From assembly GCA_030746555.1 (NCBI GenBank), contig JASLMK010000055.1, positions 1-36,842 of the forward strand: a DNA stretch of 36,842 nt. The letters run 5' to 3'. This DNA comes from Planctomycetota bacterium. Lineage in GTDB: Bacteria; Planctomycetota; UBA1135; GCA-002686595. Below, one piece after another: positions 16,509 through 25,289 of the stretch (the first letter of the stretch is position 1; each line of letters starts with the position of its first letter). The position numbers and the translations under genes are program-made. The notes beneath the pieces were generated by a model, which ran no database searches, was not told where the DNA came from, and saw only the letters and a program-made list of their open reading frames with translations.

Positions 16509-19500
16509 ATGCAGGTCGCCGCCTTGCTGTTGTGTCTCGCCGGACTCGGCTCCGGTGATGAGCCCTATGAGCCGGCGATCGTGGCCGCCTCCGAGGAGGG
16601 GCGCGACGCCATGGCGCGCTTCACGCTTCCCAGCGACCACGAGCTCTCGCTCTTCGCCGCCGAACCTCTGCTCGCCAACCCCATCTGCTTCACGGTTGAC
16701 CACGCCGGAGACTGCTACGTCGCGGAGACCTTCCGCGTGCACGGCGGAGTGACCGACATGCGCATCCACATGAACTGGCTCCACGAGGAGCTGGCCAACC
16801 GCACGGTGGCCGAGCGGGTGGCGATGATGCGGCGCCACGAGGGCGAGCGGTTCGAGGAGGCCTACGGCACCGAGCACGACCGCGTCCGCCTCCTGCGGGA
16901 CACCGACGGCGACGGGACCGCGGACACGGCGACGGTCTTCGCCGAAGGGTTCAACGATCCCGCCGACGGGCTCGGAGCGGGCCTGCTCTCCTACCGCGGT
17001 GACGTCTTCTACACCTGCATTCCCCACCTCTGGCGCCTGCGCGACGCCGACGGCGACGGGCGGAGCGACGAGCGCACGGCGCTGTCGAGCGGCTACGGCG
17101 TGCACATCGCCCTGCTCGGTCACGACCTGCACGGCCTGCGCATCGGCCCCGACGGGCGGCTCTACTTCTCTTGCGGCGACCGCGGTTTCCGGGTCGAGAC
17201 CCCCACCGGCGTGCTCGATCACACTCACGCGGGCGCGGTCCTGCGCTGCGAGCTCGACGGCTCCGACCTCGAGGTCTTCGCGACGGGCCTGCGCAATCCC
17301 CAGGAGCTCGTCTTCGACGCCTTCGGCAACTTGTGGACCGGGGACAACAACTCAGACGGCGGCGACAAGGCGCGCTGGGTGCAGGTCGTCGAAGGCGGAG
17401 AGAGCGGCTGGCGCTTCGCCTTCCAGTACGTGACCGAGCCGGTCAGCCGCGGCCCGTGGAACGACGAGAAGCTCTGGCACCCCCACCACGCCGGCCAGGC
17501 CGCCTACATCGTCCCGCCGGTCGCCAACCTCGCCGACGGCCCTTCGGGGCTGACCTACAACCCCTACCTCGACGCTCCCGAGGCGACGCGCGGGCACTTC
17601 TTCCTGTGCGACTTCCGCGGCGAGCCGCGCACGAGCGGCATCCACGCCTTCGACGTGCGGCCCGCGGGCGCGGGCTTCACCCTCGGCGAGGTCGAGCGCT
17701 TCGTCTGGGGCAGCCTCGTGACCGACTGCGATTTCGGCCCCGAAGGCGACCTCTACTTCTCCGACTGGGTGTTCGGCTGGAACCTGCCGGGCAAGGGAAG
17801 GATCTATCGCCTGCGCCCGACCGGTTCGGCGCGCCCGGCATCGGCCGAGACGGCGCACGCCCTGCTCGCCGCGGGCCTGGGCGAGGAGAGCGCCGCAAGA
17901 CTCGGCTCGCTCCTCGCCCACCCCGACCAGCGGGTGCGCCAGGAGGCGCAGTTCGAGCTCGTCCGAAGGGGAAGGAAGAGCGTCGAGATCCTCGCCCGAG
18001 CCGCCGCCGACCCCTCGGCGGGCCTCGCGCGACTGCACGGGATCTGGGGCCTGGGCATGGCGGGGCGCGAGCGCCCGGCCGTCCTGGAGAGGCTGCGGCC
18101 CCTGCTCGGCGATGACGACGCCCAAGTCCGCGCCCAGGCGGCACGGGTGCTCGGGGACGAGCGTGACCAGGGCGCGGTCGAGGCGCTCATCGCGCGGCTC
18201 GCCGACGAGAGCCCGCGGGTGAGGATGTACGCGGCCATCGCCCTGGGTCGCCTCGGCGACGCCGGCGCGACCGACGCCCTGTTCGAGCTCGTGGGCGAGA
18301 CCGGCGACGGCGACCCCGTCCTGCGCCACGCGGGTGTCATGGGGCTCGTCGGCTGCGCACCGGCCGCGAGGCTCAGCGCCGCCGGGGAGGCGGCCGATCC
18401 CCACGTGCGCATGGCGGCCTGCCTGGCCCTGAGGAGGCGGGCCGATCCGGCGATCGCCGCCTTCCTGGCCGATCCGGACCCGCTCGTGTCCCTGGAAGCC
18501 GCGCGGGCGATCAACGACGTGCCGCTCGCGGGAGCGCGCGAGGCCCTCGCCGGCGCCCTCGACGGCGGCGCGACGCGGAGAGCGGCCTTCGTGCGCCGCG
18601 CACTCAACGCCTGCCTGCAGGAGGGCGGCGAAGCCCACCTCCGGCGGGTGGCCGCCTTCGCGGCGCGCGACGACGCAGCGGTCGACTTGCGGACCGAGGC
18701 CCTCGAGCTCCTCGCGGAGTGGTCGGCCCCCTCTTCGGTGGACCTCGTCACCGGCGAGTGGCGGCCGACCCCCGGCCGTGAGGAGCGCCTGCCCGATCCC
18801 CCGACCGTCGCCACCCTGGCGGTCGAGCTCGGCACGGCGTTGGACAGCGCGCCCGGCGCCGTCGCCGCCGCCTGGGCTCGCTGGACAGCCGTGGCGCGTG
18901 CGGCAGGAGCGACCGGCCGGCTCATCGCGTGGGTCACCGACGAGGACCGAGCGGGCGAAGCCCGCTGCGCGGCGTTCGATGCCCTGGGGTCGCTCGGCGG
19001 CGCCCGCCTGGACGGCGTGATCGAGCCGGCCCTCGAGTCGAGCGATCCCGACCTGCGCGCCCGGGCCCTCGACGCCTTGGGAGCGCTCTCCCCCGACCGC
19101 GCCGTGGGCCTGTTCGAAGAGACCCTCTCGACCGGAACGATCGCAGAGTGCCGGGCGGTCTACCGCGCCATGGCTCAGATGGACGACCCGCGCATCGAGG
19201 CCCTGTTCGCCCACGAGCTCTCGAGCAAGGTGCGCGTCAACACCATCGCCGAGGAGCTGGCGCTGGATTTGATGATCGCCGCCCAAGCAAGCCGCTTCGC
19301 CGACGTCCGAACCCTCGCCCAGCGCTACGTAGACGTGCGCCGCAACGTCTCGGACAAGCGCCTCGCTCCCTACCAATGGTCGATCTTCGGTGGGGACCGA
19401 CGGCGCGGTAAGAAGCTGTACGAGGACCCCGAGCTCTCGTGCCTGCGCTGCCACCCGCGCGGCTCCGACGCCGCCACGGGCGTGGGACCCGACCTGCGCC

Positions 19501-19805
19501 ACATCGCCGAGCGCCTCTCACGACGCCAGATTCTCGAGTCGATCGTGCTCCCCAACGCACGCATCGCCGCGGGGTACGAGGGGCACCTGTTGCGCGTGAC
19601 CGACGGCACGGTCTTCACCGGCCGCGTCCTCGAGGAGGACGCCGAGCTCGTCGTGCTGCAAGATGCCGATGGCGCGGTGTTCGAGATCGCCGTGGCCGAC
19701 ATCGAGGCCCGCCGCGCGGACCTCTCCTCCATGCCCGAAGGCCTCGAGCGCTTCCTGACGCGCGAACAGATGCGCGATCTGATCGAATACGTCGCCGGCC
19801 TGTAG
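16509..19805 (+). CDS. PVC-type membrane-bound dehydrogenase - HEAT repeats - cytochrome c fusion
   Basis: 1098 residues from ATG 16509, with a short hydrophobic signal (VAALLLCLAGLGSG). Residues about 35-440 are the PVC-type beta-propeller dehydrogenase domain (LFAAEPLLANPICF, LLRDTDGDGTADT, GLRNPQELVFDAFGN). Residues about 450-920 are HEAT-like alpha repeats (for example LLGDDDAQVRAQAARVLGDE and LADESPRVRMYAAIALGRLG). The C-terminus is a cytochrome c / heme-binding domain of the Pirellula/Verrucomicrobium type, with CLRCH at 978-982, GVGPDLRHIAERLSRRQILES and a short beta domain after it. It is likely periplasmic, oxidising a sugar or related compound and passing electrons to the heme. It sits between two Tat-exported TIM-barrel genes on one strand with gaps of 19 and 25 bases. 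Confidence 0.93.
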   Translation: MQVAALLLCLAGLGSGDEPYEPAIVAASEEGRDAMARFTLPSDHELSLFAAEPLLANPICFTVDHAGDCYVAETFRVHGGVTDMRIHMNWLHEELANRTVAERVAMMRRHEGERFEEAYGTEHDRVRLLRDTDGDGTADTATVFAEGFNDPADGLGAGLLSYRGDVFYTCIPHLWRLRDADGDGRSDERTALSSGYGVHIALLGHDLHGLRIGPDGRLYFSCGDRGFRVETPTGVLDHTHAGAVLRCELDGSDLEVFATGLRNPQELVFDAFGNLWTGDNNSDGGDKARWVQVVEGGESGWRFAFQYVTEPVSRGPWNDEKLWHPHHAGQAAYIVPPVANLADGPSGLTYNPYLDAPEATRGHFFLCDFRGEPRTSGIHAFDVRPAGAGFTLGEVERFVWGSLVTDCDFGPEGDLYFSDWVFGWNLPGKGRIYRLRPTGSARPASAETAHALLAAGLGEESAARLGSLLAHPDQRVRQEAQFELVRRGRKSVEILARAAADPSAGLARLHGIWGLGMAGRERPAVLERLRPLLGDDDAQVRAQAARVLGDERDQGAVEALIARLADESPRVRMYAAIALGRLGDAGATDALFELVGETGDGDPVLRHAGVMGLVGCAPAARLSAAGEAADPHVRMAACLALRRRADPAIAAFLADPDPLVSLEAARAINDVPLAGAREALAGALDGGATRRAAFVRRALNACLQEGGEAHLRRVAAFAARDDAAVDLRTEALELLAEWSAPSSVDLVTGEWRPTPGREERLPDPPTVATLAVELGTALDSAPGAVAAAWARWTAVARAAGATGRLIAWVTDEDRAGEARCAAFDALGSLGGARLDGVIEPALESSDPDLRARALDALGALSPDRAVGLFEETLSTGTIAECRAVYRAMAQMDDPRIEALFAHELSSKVRVNTIAEELALDLMIAAQASRFADVRTLAQRYVDVRRNVSDKRLAPYQWSIFGGDRRRGKKLYEDPELSCLRCHPRGSDAATGVGPDLRHIAERLSRRQILESIVLPNARIAAGYEGHLLRVTDGTVFTGRVLEEDAELVVLQDADGAVFEIAVADIEARRADLSSMPEGLERFLTREQMRDLIEYVAGL

Positions 19806-19830
19806 ACCCACGACCCAAGACCCGCTCTCC

Positions 19831-20715
19831 ATGACCACCATAGATCGACGCTCCTTCCTCGCCGGCAGCCTCGCGCTGGCGGCGCCGGCGGCCGCCGCGC
19901 AGGACGCGCAGGAACCCGAGGACCTCTCACGCATCGGCAAGACCCCCAACACGCGCTTCGCCGTCAACGTGGAGATGTGGTGGCGCAAGCTGCCGTTCCT
20001 CCAGCGCATCGTGATGGCCGCCGAGTACGGGTTCCCCGCCGTCGAGTTCTGGCCCTGGCGCGGCAAGGACATCAACGCCGTCAGCGACATCACGACGGAC
20101 CTGGGGATCGAGGTGGCCCAGTTCACCGCCTGGGGCTTCGTTCCGGGGATGAACGAGCCCGAGAACAAGATGAAGTTCATCCGCGAGGTCAAGGAGGCCT
20201 GCGAGATCGCGCGCCGCCTGCGTTGCAAGAAGATGACGGTCGTGGCGGGCAACGACATCGCGGGCAGGTCCCCCGAGCAGATGCACGCCGCGGTGATCGA
20301 CGCGCTGAAGGCGGTAGCGCCGATCGCGGAGACGACCGACGTGATGCTGATCCTCGAGCCGATGAACGTCCGGGTCGATCACAAGGGACACTGCCTGTAC
20401 GGGAGCCCCGACGCGGTGCGCATCTGCCGCGAGGTCGGCTCCTCTCACGTCAAGATCAACTGGGACCTCTACCACATGCAGATCTCCGAGGGAGACCTGT
20501 GCGGCAGGCTGAAGGACGGCTTCGACCAGGTCGGCTACCTGCAGCTGGCCGACCACCCCGGCCGCAACGAGCCGGGGACGGGCGAGATCCACTACCCACG
20601 CGTCCTGCGCGCGGCCAAGGAGCTGGGCTACGAGGACTTCGTCGGGCTGGAGTGTCGTCCCCGCAACGGCGAGCACGCCGCGGCCGTGGCCGTGAACGCC
20701 GCCGATCAGTGGTAG
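19831..20715 (+). CDS. Tat-exported hydroxypyruvate isomerase-like TIM barrel
   Basis: 294 residues from ATG 19831; Tat signal DRRSFLAGSLALAAPAAAA. The C-terminal signature WDLYHMQISEGDL together with QLADHPGRNEPGTGEI is characteristic of the hydroxypyruvate isomerase (Hyi) branch. Expected metal ligands are present: Glu176 (LILEPMN), Asp212 (KINWDLYH), His242 (LADHPGR) and Glu274 (VGLECRP). Cytoplasmic Hyi interconverts hydroxypyruvate and tartronate semialdehyde; the exported form here need not use that substrate. Its position directly behind the dehydrogenase/cytochrome gene suggests the two work on the same periplasmic compound. Confidence 0.92.
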   Translation: MTTIDRRSFLAGSLALAAPAAAAQDAQEPEDLSRIGKTPNTRFAVNVEMWWRKLPFLQRIVMAAEYGFPAVEFWPWRGKDINAVSDITTDLGIEVAQFTAWGFVPGMNEPENKMKFIREVKEACEIARRLRCKKMTVVAGNDIAGRSPEQMHAAVIDALKAVAPIAETTDVMLILEPMNVRVDHKGHCLYGSPDAVRICREVGSSHVKINWDLYHMQISEGDLCGRLKDGFDQVGYLQLADHPGRNEPGTGEIHYPRVLRAAKELGYEDFVGLECRPRNGEHAAAVAVNAADQW

Positions 20716-20737
20716 GCGCCCGGCCGACCGCGGTGCG

Positions 20738-21994
20738 ATGAGCCGGCGGTCGCCCTCCTCCCTCCTGCGCGCCTTGGGGCCGGGTCTCCTGGTCGCCGCC
20801 ACCGGCGTGGGCGCGGGAGACCTTGCGACCGGAGCGATCTCCGGCAGCCTCCTGGGCACCGCCGTCCTGTGGGCGGGTCTGGTGGGCGCCGCCTTCAAGT
20901 TCGTCCTCTCCGAGGGCCTGACCCGCTGGCAGCTCGCAACCGGCCAGACGCTCTTGGAAGGCGTGATGACGCGCCTGGCACGCCCGGTTCGCCTGGTGTT
21001 CCTGGTGTACCTGGTGCCCTGGACCTTCTTCGTGGGAGGCTCCTTGGTCTCCGGCGCCGGTGTGTGCGCCCACGCCGTAGCCCCGGTGTTCCAGACTCCC
21101 GAGCAGGGGAAGGTCGTCTTCGGCATCCTCCACAGCCTCCTCGGCCTGGTGCTCGTGCGCCGGGGCGGCTACGCGCTGTTCGAGAAGGTGATGAGCGTCT
21201 GCATCGGGTTCATGGTCGTCACGGTGGTCGTGACCGCCGTGCTCCTGCGCCCCGACTGGAGCGCCGTCGCCAAGGGCGCACTCCTGCCCAGCGCGCCCGC
21301 CGCCGGAGCCGAAGGCATCGCCTGGACGGTGGCCCTGATCGGAGGCGTCGGCGGGACCCTGACGATCCTCTGCTACGGCTACTGGATCCGAGAAGAGGGG
21401 CGCACCTCTGCCGACGATCTAGGACTCTGCCGCCTCGACCTGCTGTCGGGCTACGTGGTGACCGCCCTGTTCTGCGTCGCGATGGTGATCATCGGCAGCA
21501 CGATCGAGGTCCGCGGCAGCGGGGCGGACCTGATCGTGACCCTGGCCGATCGCCTCGAGGAGCCCCTGGGCCCGGCGGGACGCTGGGCATTCCTGATCGG
21601 CGCCTGGGGCGCGGTCTTCTCCAGTCTCCTGGGAGTGTGGCAGGCGGTCCCCTACGTCTTCGCCGACTTCTGGCGCCTGCGCGGCGTCGAGCGCGGTGGG
21701 AGCGCCTCGGCCTGCGGTGCGGTGGACGTCAACTCCGCCCCCTACCGCGCGTACCTCTACGCCATCGCCTTCGTCCCGCTCCTCGGGCTCGCCGTCGAGT
21801 TCAAGGCCATGCAGAGGACCTATGCGATCGTCGGCGCCCTCTTCGTCCCGATCCTGGCCATCGTCCTGCTCGTGCTGAACGGGCGCTCAGCGTGGGTCGG
21901 CCGGCGCTTCACCAACCGCCCCCTGACCGTGGTCACGTTGGTCGCGATCCTCGCGTTCTTCGTCTGGGCCGGCTGGCTCAGGCTCACCCGTTGA
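20738..21994 (+). CDS. Nramp (SLC11)-like membrane transporter with altered metal-site motifs
   Basis: 418 residues from ATG 20738, about eleven hydrophobic segments spread over the whole length. The opening LGPGLLVAATGVGAGDL matches the Nramp first helix, but where canonical members have DPGN this one has GAGD. The sixth-helix region (TVALIGGVGGTLTILCYGYWIREEG) lacks the canonical MPH motif. It should therefore be an Nramp-related carrier whose substrate may not be Mn or Fe; several Nramp-like branches use other ions. It follows the Hyi-like gene by 22 bases, so it may be co-transcribed, although no functional link is obvious. ATG was taken because it gives a normal short cytoplasmic N-terminus. 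Confidence 0.85.
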   Translation: MSRRSPSSLLRALGPGLLVAATGVGAGDLATGAISGSLLGTAVLWAGLVGAAFKFVLSEGLTRWQLATGQTLLEGVMTRLARPVRLVFLVYLVPWTFFVGGSLVSGAGVCAHAVAPVFQTPEQGKVVFGILHSLLGLVLVRRGGYALFEKVMSVCIGFMVVTVVVTAVLLRPDWSAVAKGALLPSAPAAGAEGIAWTVALIGGVGGTLTILCYGYWIREEGRTSADDLGLCRLDLLSGYVVTALFCVAMVIIGSTIEVRGSGADLIVTLADRLEEPLGPAGRWAFLIGAWGAVFSSLLGVWQAVPYVFADFWRLRGVERGGSASACGAVDVNSAPYRAYLYAIAFVPLLGLAVEFKAMQRTYAIVGALFVPILAIVLLVLNGRSAWVGRRFTNRPLTVVTLVAILAFFVWAGWLRLTR

Positions 21995-22005
21995 GCACCC
22001 CGAGC

Positions 22006-22929
22006 ATGAGAACCCCTGCCCTCGTCGCCTGCTCGATCTCCCTGGCCGCCTGCCAGGCCGTGACGCCGTCGACGGACCCTCCGTCACCGCAAGCAGTCTC
22101 CCTGCTCGGCGAGCCGCTGCACCCACCGCCGCTGGACGCCGAGCGGCGCGCGCGGCTCGTCGCCGACTTGGACATGGCCAAGGCTCGCCTGGCGGCCGCA
22201 CCGCGCAGCGAGGAGGCGTTCATCTGGCTCGGCCGGCGCCACGCCTACCTCGGCGAGTACCGCGCGGCCGTCGAGGTGTTCACGGCTGGACTCGCTCTCC
22301 ACCCCAGAAGCCACAAGCTCCTGCGCCACCGCGGACATCGCCACATCTCCTTGCGCGAGCTCGACGCCGCGATCACCGACCTCTCCGCTGCCGCTCGCCT
22401 GATCGTGGGCCTGCCCGACGAGGTCGAGCCCGACGGCGCCCCCAACGCCCTGGGCATCCCCACCAGCACCAGCCACGGCAACATCCACTACCACCTCGGT
22501 CTGGCCCACTACCTGCGCGGCGACTTCCAGAGCGCGCTGGCGGCCTACCTGGACTGCGCGCGCTTCGACACCAACGACGACATGCGCTGCGCCACGGCCT
22601 ACTGGACCTACATGATCCTGCGACGCCTGGGCCGGCCGGCCCAGGCCAGGGCCGTCCTGCAGGGAATCGACCCCGACATGGAGGTGATCGAGAACCACGC
22701 CTACCACCGCCTGCTCCTGTTCTTCGGCGGCGAGCTCGAGGAGGCGGGCCTGTTCGAGGACGTCGAGCCGGGGACGGTCGCCGGCCCGACGACGATGTAC
22801 GGCTTGGGTAACTGGCACCTGTTCGAGGGACGGCCCGAGCGCGCCCGGCGCGTCTTCGAGGAGATCGTCGAGGGCGAGGTGTGGCCCGCGTTCGGCTACA
22901 TCGCCGCCGAGGCGGAGCTCAGCCGCTGA
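22006..22929 (+). CDS. TPR-repeat lipoprotein
   Basis: 307 residues from ATG 22006, 11 bases after the transporter stop. MRTPALVACSISLAAC is a lipoprotein signal with lipobox LAAC (Cys16). Residues 45-300 contain TPR-like helical pairs (AFIWLGRRHAYLGEYRAAVEVFTAGLALHP, given here only by its ends AFIWLG and LALHP; also HYHLGLAHYLRGDFQSALAA and GNWHLFEGRPERARRVFEEI). Such proteins usually hold other envelope proteins; no catalytic feature is seen. Several paired histidines (HRGHRHIS; SHGNIHYHLG) are notable and could bind metal, but that is speculative. A hairpin follows 20 bases downstream. Confidence 0.82.
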   Translation: MRTPALVACSISLAACQAVTPSTDPPSPQAVSLLGEPLHPPPLDAERRARLVADLDMAKARLAAAPRSEEAFIWLGRRHAYLGEYRAAVEVFTAGLALHPRSHKLLRHRGHRHISLRELDAAITDLSAAARLIVGLPDEVEPDGAPNALGIPTSTSHGNIHYHLGLAHYLRGDFQSALAAYLDCARFDTNDDMRCATAYWTYMILRRLGRPAQARAVLQGIDPDMEVIENHAYHRLLLFFGGELEEAGLFEDVEPGTVAGPTTMYGLGNWHLFEGRPERARRVFEEIVEGEVWPAFGYIAAEAELSR

Positions 22930-22949
22930 CCGCGTCGGGCGATTGCGGG

Positions 22950-22965
22950 CGGGCAGCGATGCCCG
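22950..22965 (+). terminator. GNRA-tetraloop hairpin between TPR gene and next unit
   Basis: CGGGCA-GCGA-TGCCCG is a perfect 6-bp stem closed by a GCGA tetraloop, a very stable RNA hairpin. There is no T-run after it. A possible -10 (TATGAT at 22972-22977) follows immediately, so this gap probably separates two transcription units. Confidence 0.4.
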
Positions 22966-22971
22966 GCGGGA

Positions 22972-22977
22972 TATGAT
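22972..22977 (+). promoter_or_regulatory. Possible -10 box of the FtsX/ABC/propeller unit
   Basis: TATGAT lies 18 bases before ATG 22996 and is the only AT-rich spot in the gap. No convincing -35 is found at the right distance, so support is weak. Confidence 0.25.
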
Positions 22978-22995
22978 CTGCGGCGGCCAGGCCCC

Positions 22996-24138
22996 ATGAA
23001 CCGCCGCACTGCGTCCCTCCTCCTCGTGGGCTCGATCCCGGCCCTGTTCTGCCGCTTCACCGTGCGGGACGTCGCCTTCGTCGACCTCGGCGACGGCGCC
23101 TACCACCTCTACGGCTTCGTGGCGGACCCGGAGGAGACGGACCTCGACGAGCGACTGCCGAGCCTCGCCACCGCAGTCCTGTTCGACTCGAACGTCGGTG
23201 CGAGCTGGCACGACCCCGACGGCGACCTGCCGCCCCAGGCCGCCGACTGCTTGAGCGAGCTCCAGATCCAGCAGTTCCCCGTGGCGGTGCTCGCGGGACC
23301 CGCCGGGGACCTGCTCGAGGTGCCGCTCGGCGAGGAAGCCGATCCTGGCGAGCACCTCACCACGCTCATCGACTCGCCGGTCCGGCGGCACTTCCGTGAC
23401 GTCACCGTGGAGACCTACTGCACCGTGCTCCTTGTGAGCGGCGGCGACGCCGGCGCGGACGCAACCGCGCGCGAGGCGGTCGAGGCCGCCTTCACGAAGC
23501 TGCGCGAGGTCTGGGACCAGATGCCCAAGGACGTCGGCCGTCCGCCAGAGCTGGTGGAGGTCACCGAGCCGAGCGAGGAGCGCGTGCTCCTTTGGAGCCT
23601 GGGGATCGAGATCGAGCGGAGCGGAGCGCCCGCCGTCGCCGTCCTGTTCGGGCGCGGCCGCCGCATCGGGCCGGTGCTGGAGGCGTCGGCGATCACCGAG
23701 ACCGCGCTGTTCGGCATCCTCCACGCCGCCGGCCAGTCGTGCGAGTGCGAGCTCGACCGCTCGTGGATGCGCGGCCCGCGCATCCCCCTGCGGTGGGACG
23801 CTGCCTTGCGCACGCGAGCGGCCGAGCGCCTCGGCTTCGATCCCGAGAACCCGCGCGTCAAGGCGGAGATCAGCGCCCTGCTCGCCCGCGGCCCCTCCTC
23901 CGACGCCGGTTCCGACCCCCTGCGCGAGGGGCTGACCATCGAGGAGATGCTGATGGCCTACTCGGAGGAGGACGCCGTGGAGAGCGACGCGGTGACGACA
24001 CCCGCCGCGGAGTTGTCCGGGTCCGAACCGCATGCTGCTCCCTCGGCCTGGCCGCGGCTGCTCGCCGCTCTCGGCGCGGCCCTCGCCGTCAGCCTGGCCG
24101 TCGGAGCCTTGGTACTCGCGCGCAACCGAGGCGCATGA
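22996..24138 (+). CDS. Unknown membrane-anchored protein of an FtsX/ABC unit
   Basis: 380 residues from ATG 22996. I do not recognise the family. The N-terminus has a weak hydrophobic segment (ASLLLVGSIPALFC); the C-terminus ends with a clear transmembrane helix (about 353-375, LLAALGAALAVSLAVGALVL) and a short basic tail. Between them lies a soluble alpha/beta region: VLFDSNVGASW, then CLSELQIQQFPVAVLAGPAGD (thioredoxin-like in feel but without CxxC), and a second half containing AVAVLFGRGRRIGP and CECELD. The stop overlaps the start of the FtsX-like permease by ATGA, so the protein very probably works with that ABC complex. It has no close known analogue that I can name. Confidence 0.75.
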   Translation: MNRRTASLLLVGSIPALFCRFTVRDVAFVDLGDGAYHLYGFVADPEETDLDERLPSLATAVLFDSNVGASWHDPDGDLPPQAADCLSELQIQQFPVAVLAGPAGDLLEVPLGEEADPGEHLTTLIDSPVRRHFRDVTVETYCTVLLVSGGDAGADATAREAVEAAFTKLREVWDQMPKDVGRPPELVEVTEPSEERVLLWSLGIEIERSGAPAVAVLFGRGRRIGPVLEASAITETALFGILHAAGQSCECELDRSWMRGPRIPLRWDAALRTRAAERLGFDPENPRVKAEISALLARGPSSDAGSDPLREGLTIEEMLMAYSEEDAVESDAVTTPAAELSGSEPHAAPSAWPRLLAALGAALAVSLAVGALVLARNRGA

Positions 24139-25289
24139 GCTTCCTCGCCCTCATCGCGCGCGAAGCGGCGCACCGCAGGTTGAGCTCGGCCTTGATGCTC
24201 GGCGCCGTGGTCTGCGCGGTCGCCCTCCCGGTCGCCTTCCTGACGGCCGGCGAGGCCTCCCTGCGTGAGACCGGACGCGTCATGCGGGACCTCGGCTACA
24301 ACCTGCGCATCATCCCCAAGGCGACGGACATGGGCGCCTTCTGGCGGGACGGCTACTCGGGCGAGACGATGCCCCAGGAGGTGACCCAGCGCTTCGCCGA
24401 GCGTGGCGATCTCTCCTACAACCACCTCCTCGCGATCCTGCAGCGCCGGGTCCTCGTCGGGGACACGCCGGTCCTGCTGACCGGCATGACGAGCGAGGTC
24501 GCGCCCGTGGGCAAGGCCCAGGGTTCGATGATCTTCGCCGTCGCGCCGGGGACCGCGCACGCGGGCTTCGAGGCCGCGCGGGCCCTGGGGCTCGAGACCG
24601 GGGGGGAGGTGCCCCTCGTCGATCGGCGACTGGAGGTCGCCGCCTGCCTGAGCGAGACGGGAACGATCGACGACACGCGCATCTATGTGAACCTGGCCGA
24701 CGCCCAGGACCTGCTCGGTGAACCCGGGCGCGTCAACGAAGTCCAGGCCCTGGAGTGCGGATGCGACGACCCGGCCGTCGACAACCTCGCGCTCCTGCGG
24801 GCCGAGCTCGAGGGCATCGTCCCCGAGGGTCGGGTGCTGCGGATGGAGAAGATCGCCGAGGCGCGCCAGCGCCAGCGCCGCCTGAGCGCCGACCACTTCG
24901 CCCTCGTCCTGCCCTGGGTGATCGTCGCCTGCGGAGTGTGGATCGCCTGCCTGTCGGCGCTGAACGTGCGCCAGCGACAGGCGGAGATCGGGATCCTGCG
25001 CGCCCTCGGCCACGGCTCGGCGCGCATCGCGGGCCTGTTCCTCGGCAAGGCGGCGATCCTGGGCGTGGTCGGCGCAGCCGCCGGCTTCGCCCTCGGCACG
25101 GCCCTCGCCCTGACCATGGGCCCTCAGGCCTTCCCGATCACCGGCGGGAAGATCGCCTGCGAGTGGAGCCTGCTGGGGCCCGCGCTCGCGGCGGCACCGC
25201 TCTTCGCCGCTCTGGCCACCGCAGGGCCGACGGCGGCCGCCGTCGCCATGGACCCGGCGACCTGCCTCACCGAACGGGAGGGCGCGTGA
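24135..25289 (+). CDS. FtsX/MacB-like ABC transporter permease
   Basis: 384 residues; ATG 24135 overlaps the preceding stop. One transmembrane helix near the N-terminus (LMLGAVVCAVALPVAFLTAG) is followed by a large extracytoplasmic region (about 40-245) containing an ECGCDDP cysteine pair. Three helices near the C-terminus (HFALVLPWVIVACGVWIACL; IAGLFLGKAAILGVVGAAAG; the final one near 350) surround RQRQAEIGILRALG, the typical FtsX signature for contact with the ATPase. This is the MacB/LolCE topology, used in mechanotransmission or lipoprotein and peptide extrusion rather than import. The ATPase gene overlaps its end by GTGA. Confidence 0.9.
   Translation: MSFLALIAREAAHRRLSSALMLGAVVCAVALPVAFLTAGEASLRETGRVMRDLGYNLRIIPKATDMGAFWRDGYSGETMPQEVTQRFAERGDLSYNHLLAILQRRVLVGDTPVLLTGMTSEVAPVGKAQGSMIFAVAPGTAHAGFEAARALGLETGGEVPLVDRRLEVAACLSETGTIDDTRIYVNLADAQDLLGEPGRVNEVQALECGCDDPAVDNLALLRAELEGIVPEGRVLRMEKIAEARQRQRRLSADHFALVLPWVIVACGVWIACLSALNVRQRQAEIGILRALGHGSARIAGLFLGKAAILGVVGAAAGFALGTALALTMGPQAFPITGGKIACEWSLLGPALAAAPLFAALATAGPTAAAVAMDPATCLTEREGA

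Noticed and set aside
17352..19502. 716-codon open frame on the minus strand
   Set aside because: Antisense to the HEAT-repeat part of the dehydrogenase/cytochrome gene and without recognisable motifs; a shadow. The same holds for 28321-30153 and 30387-32192 (minus).
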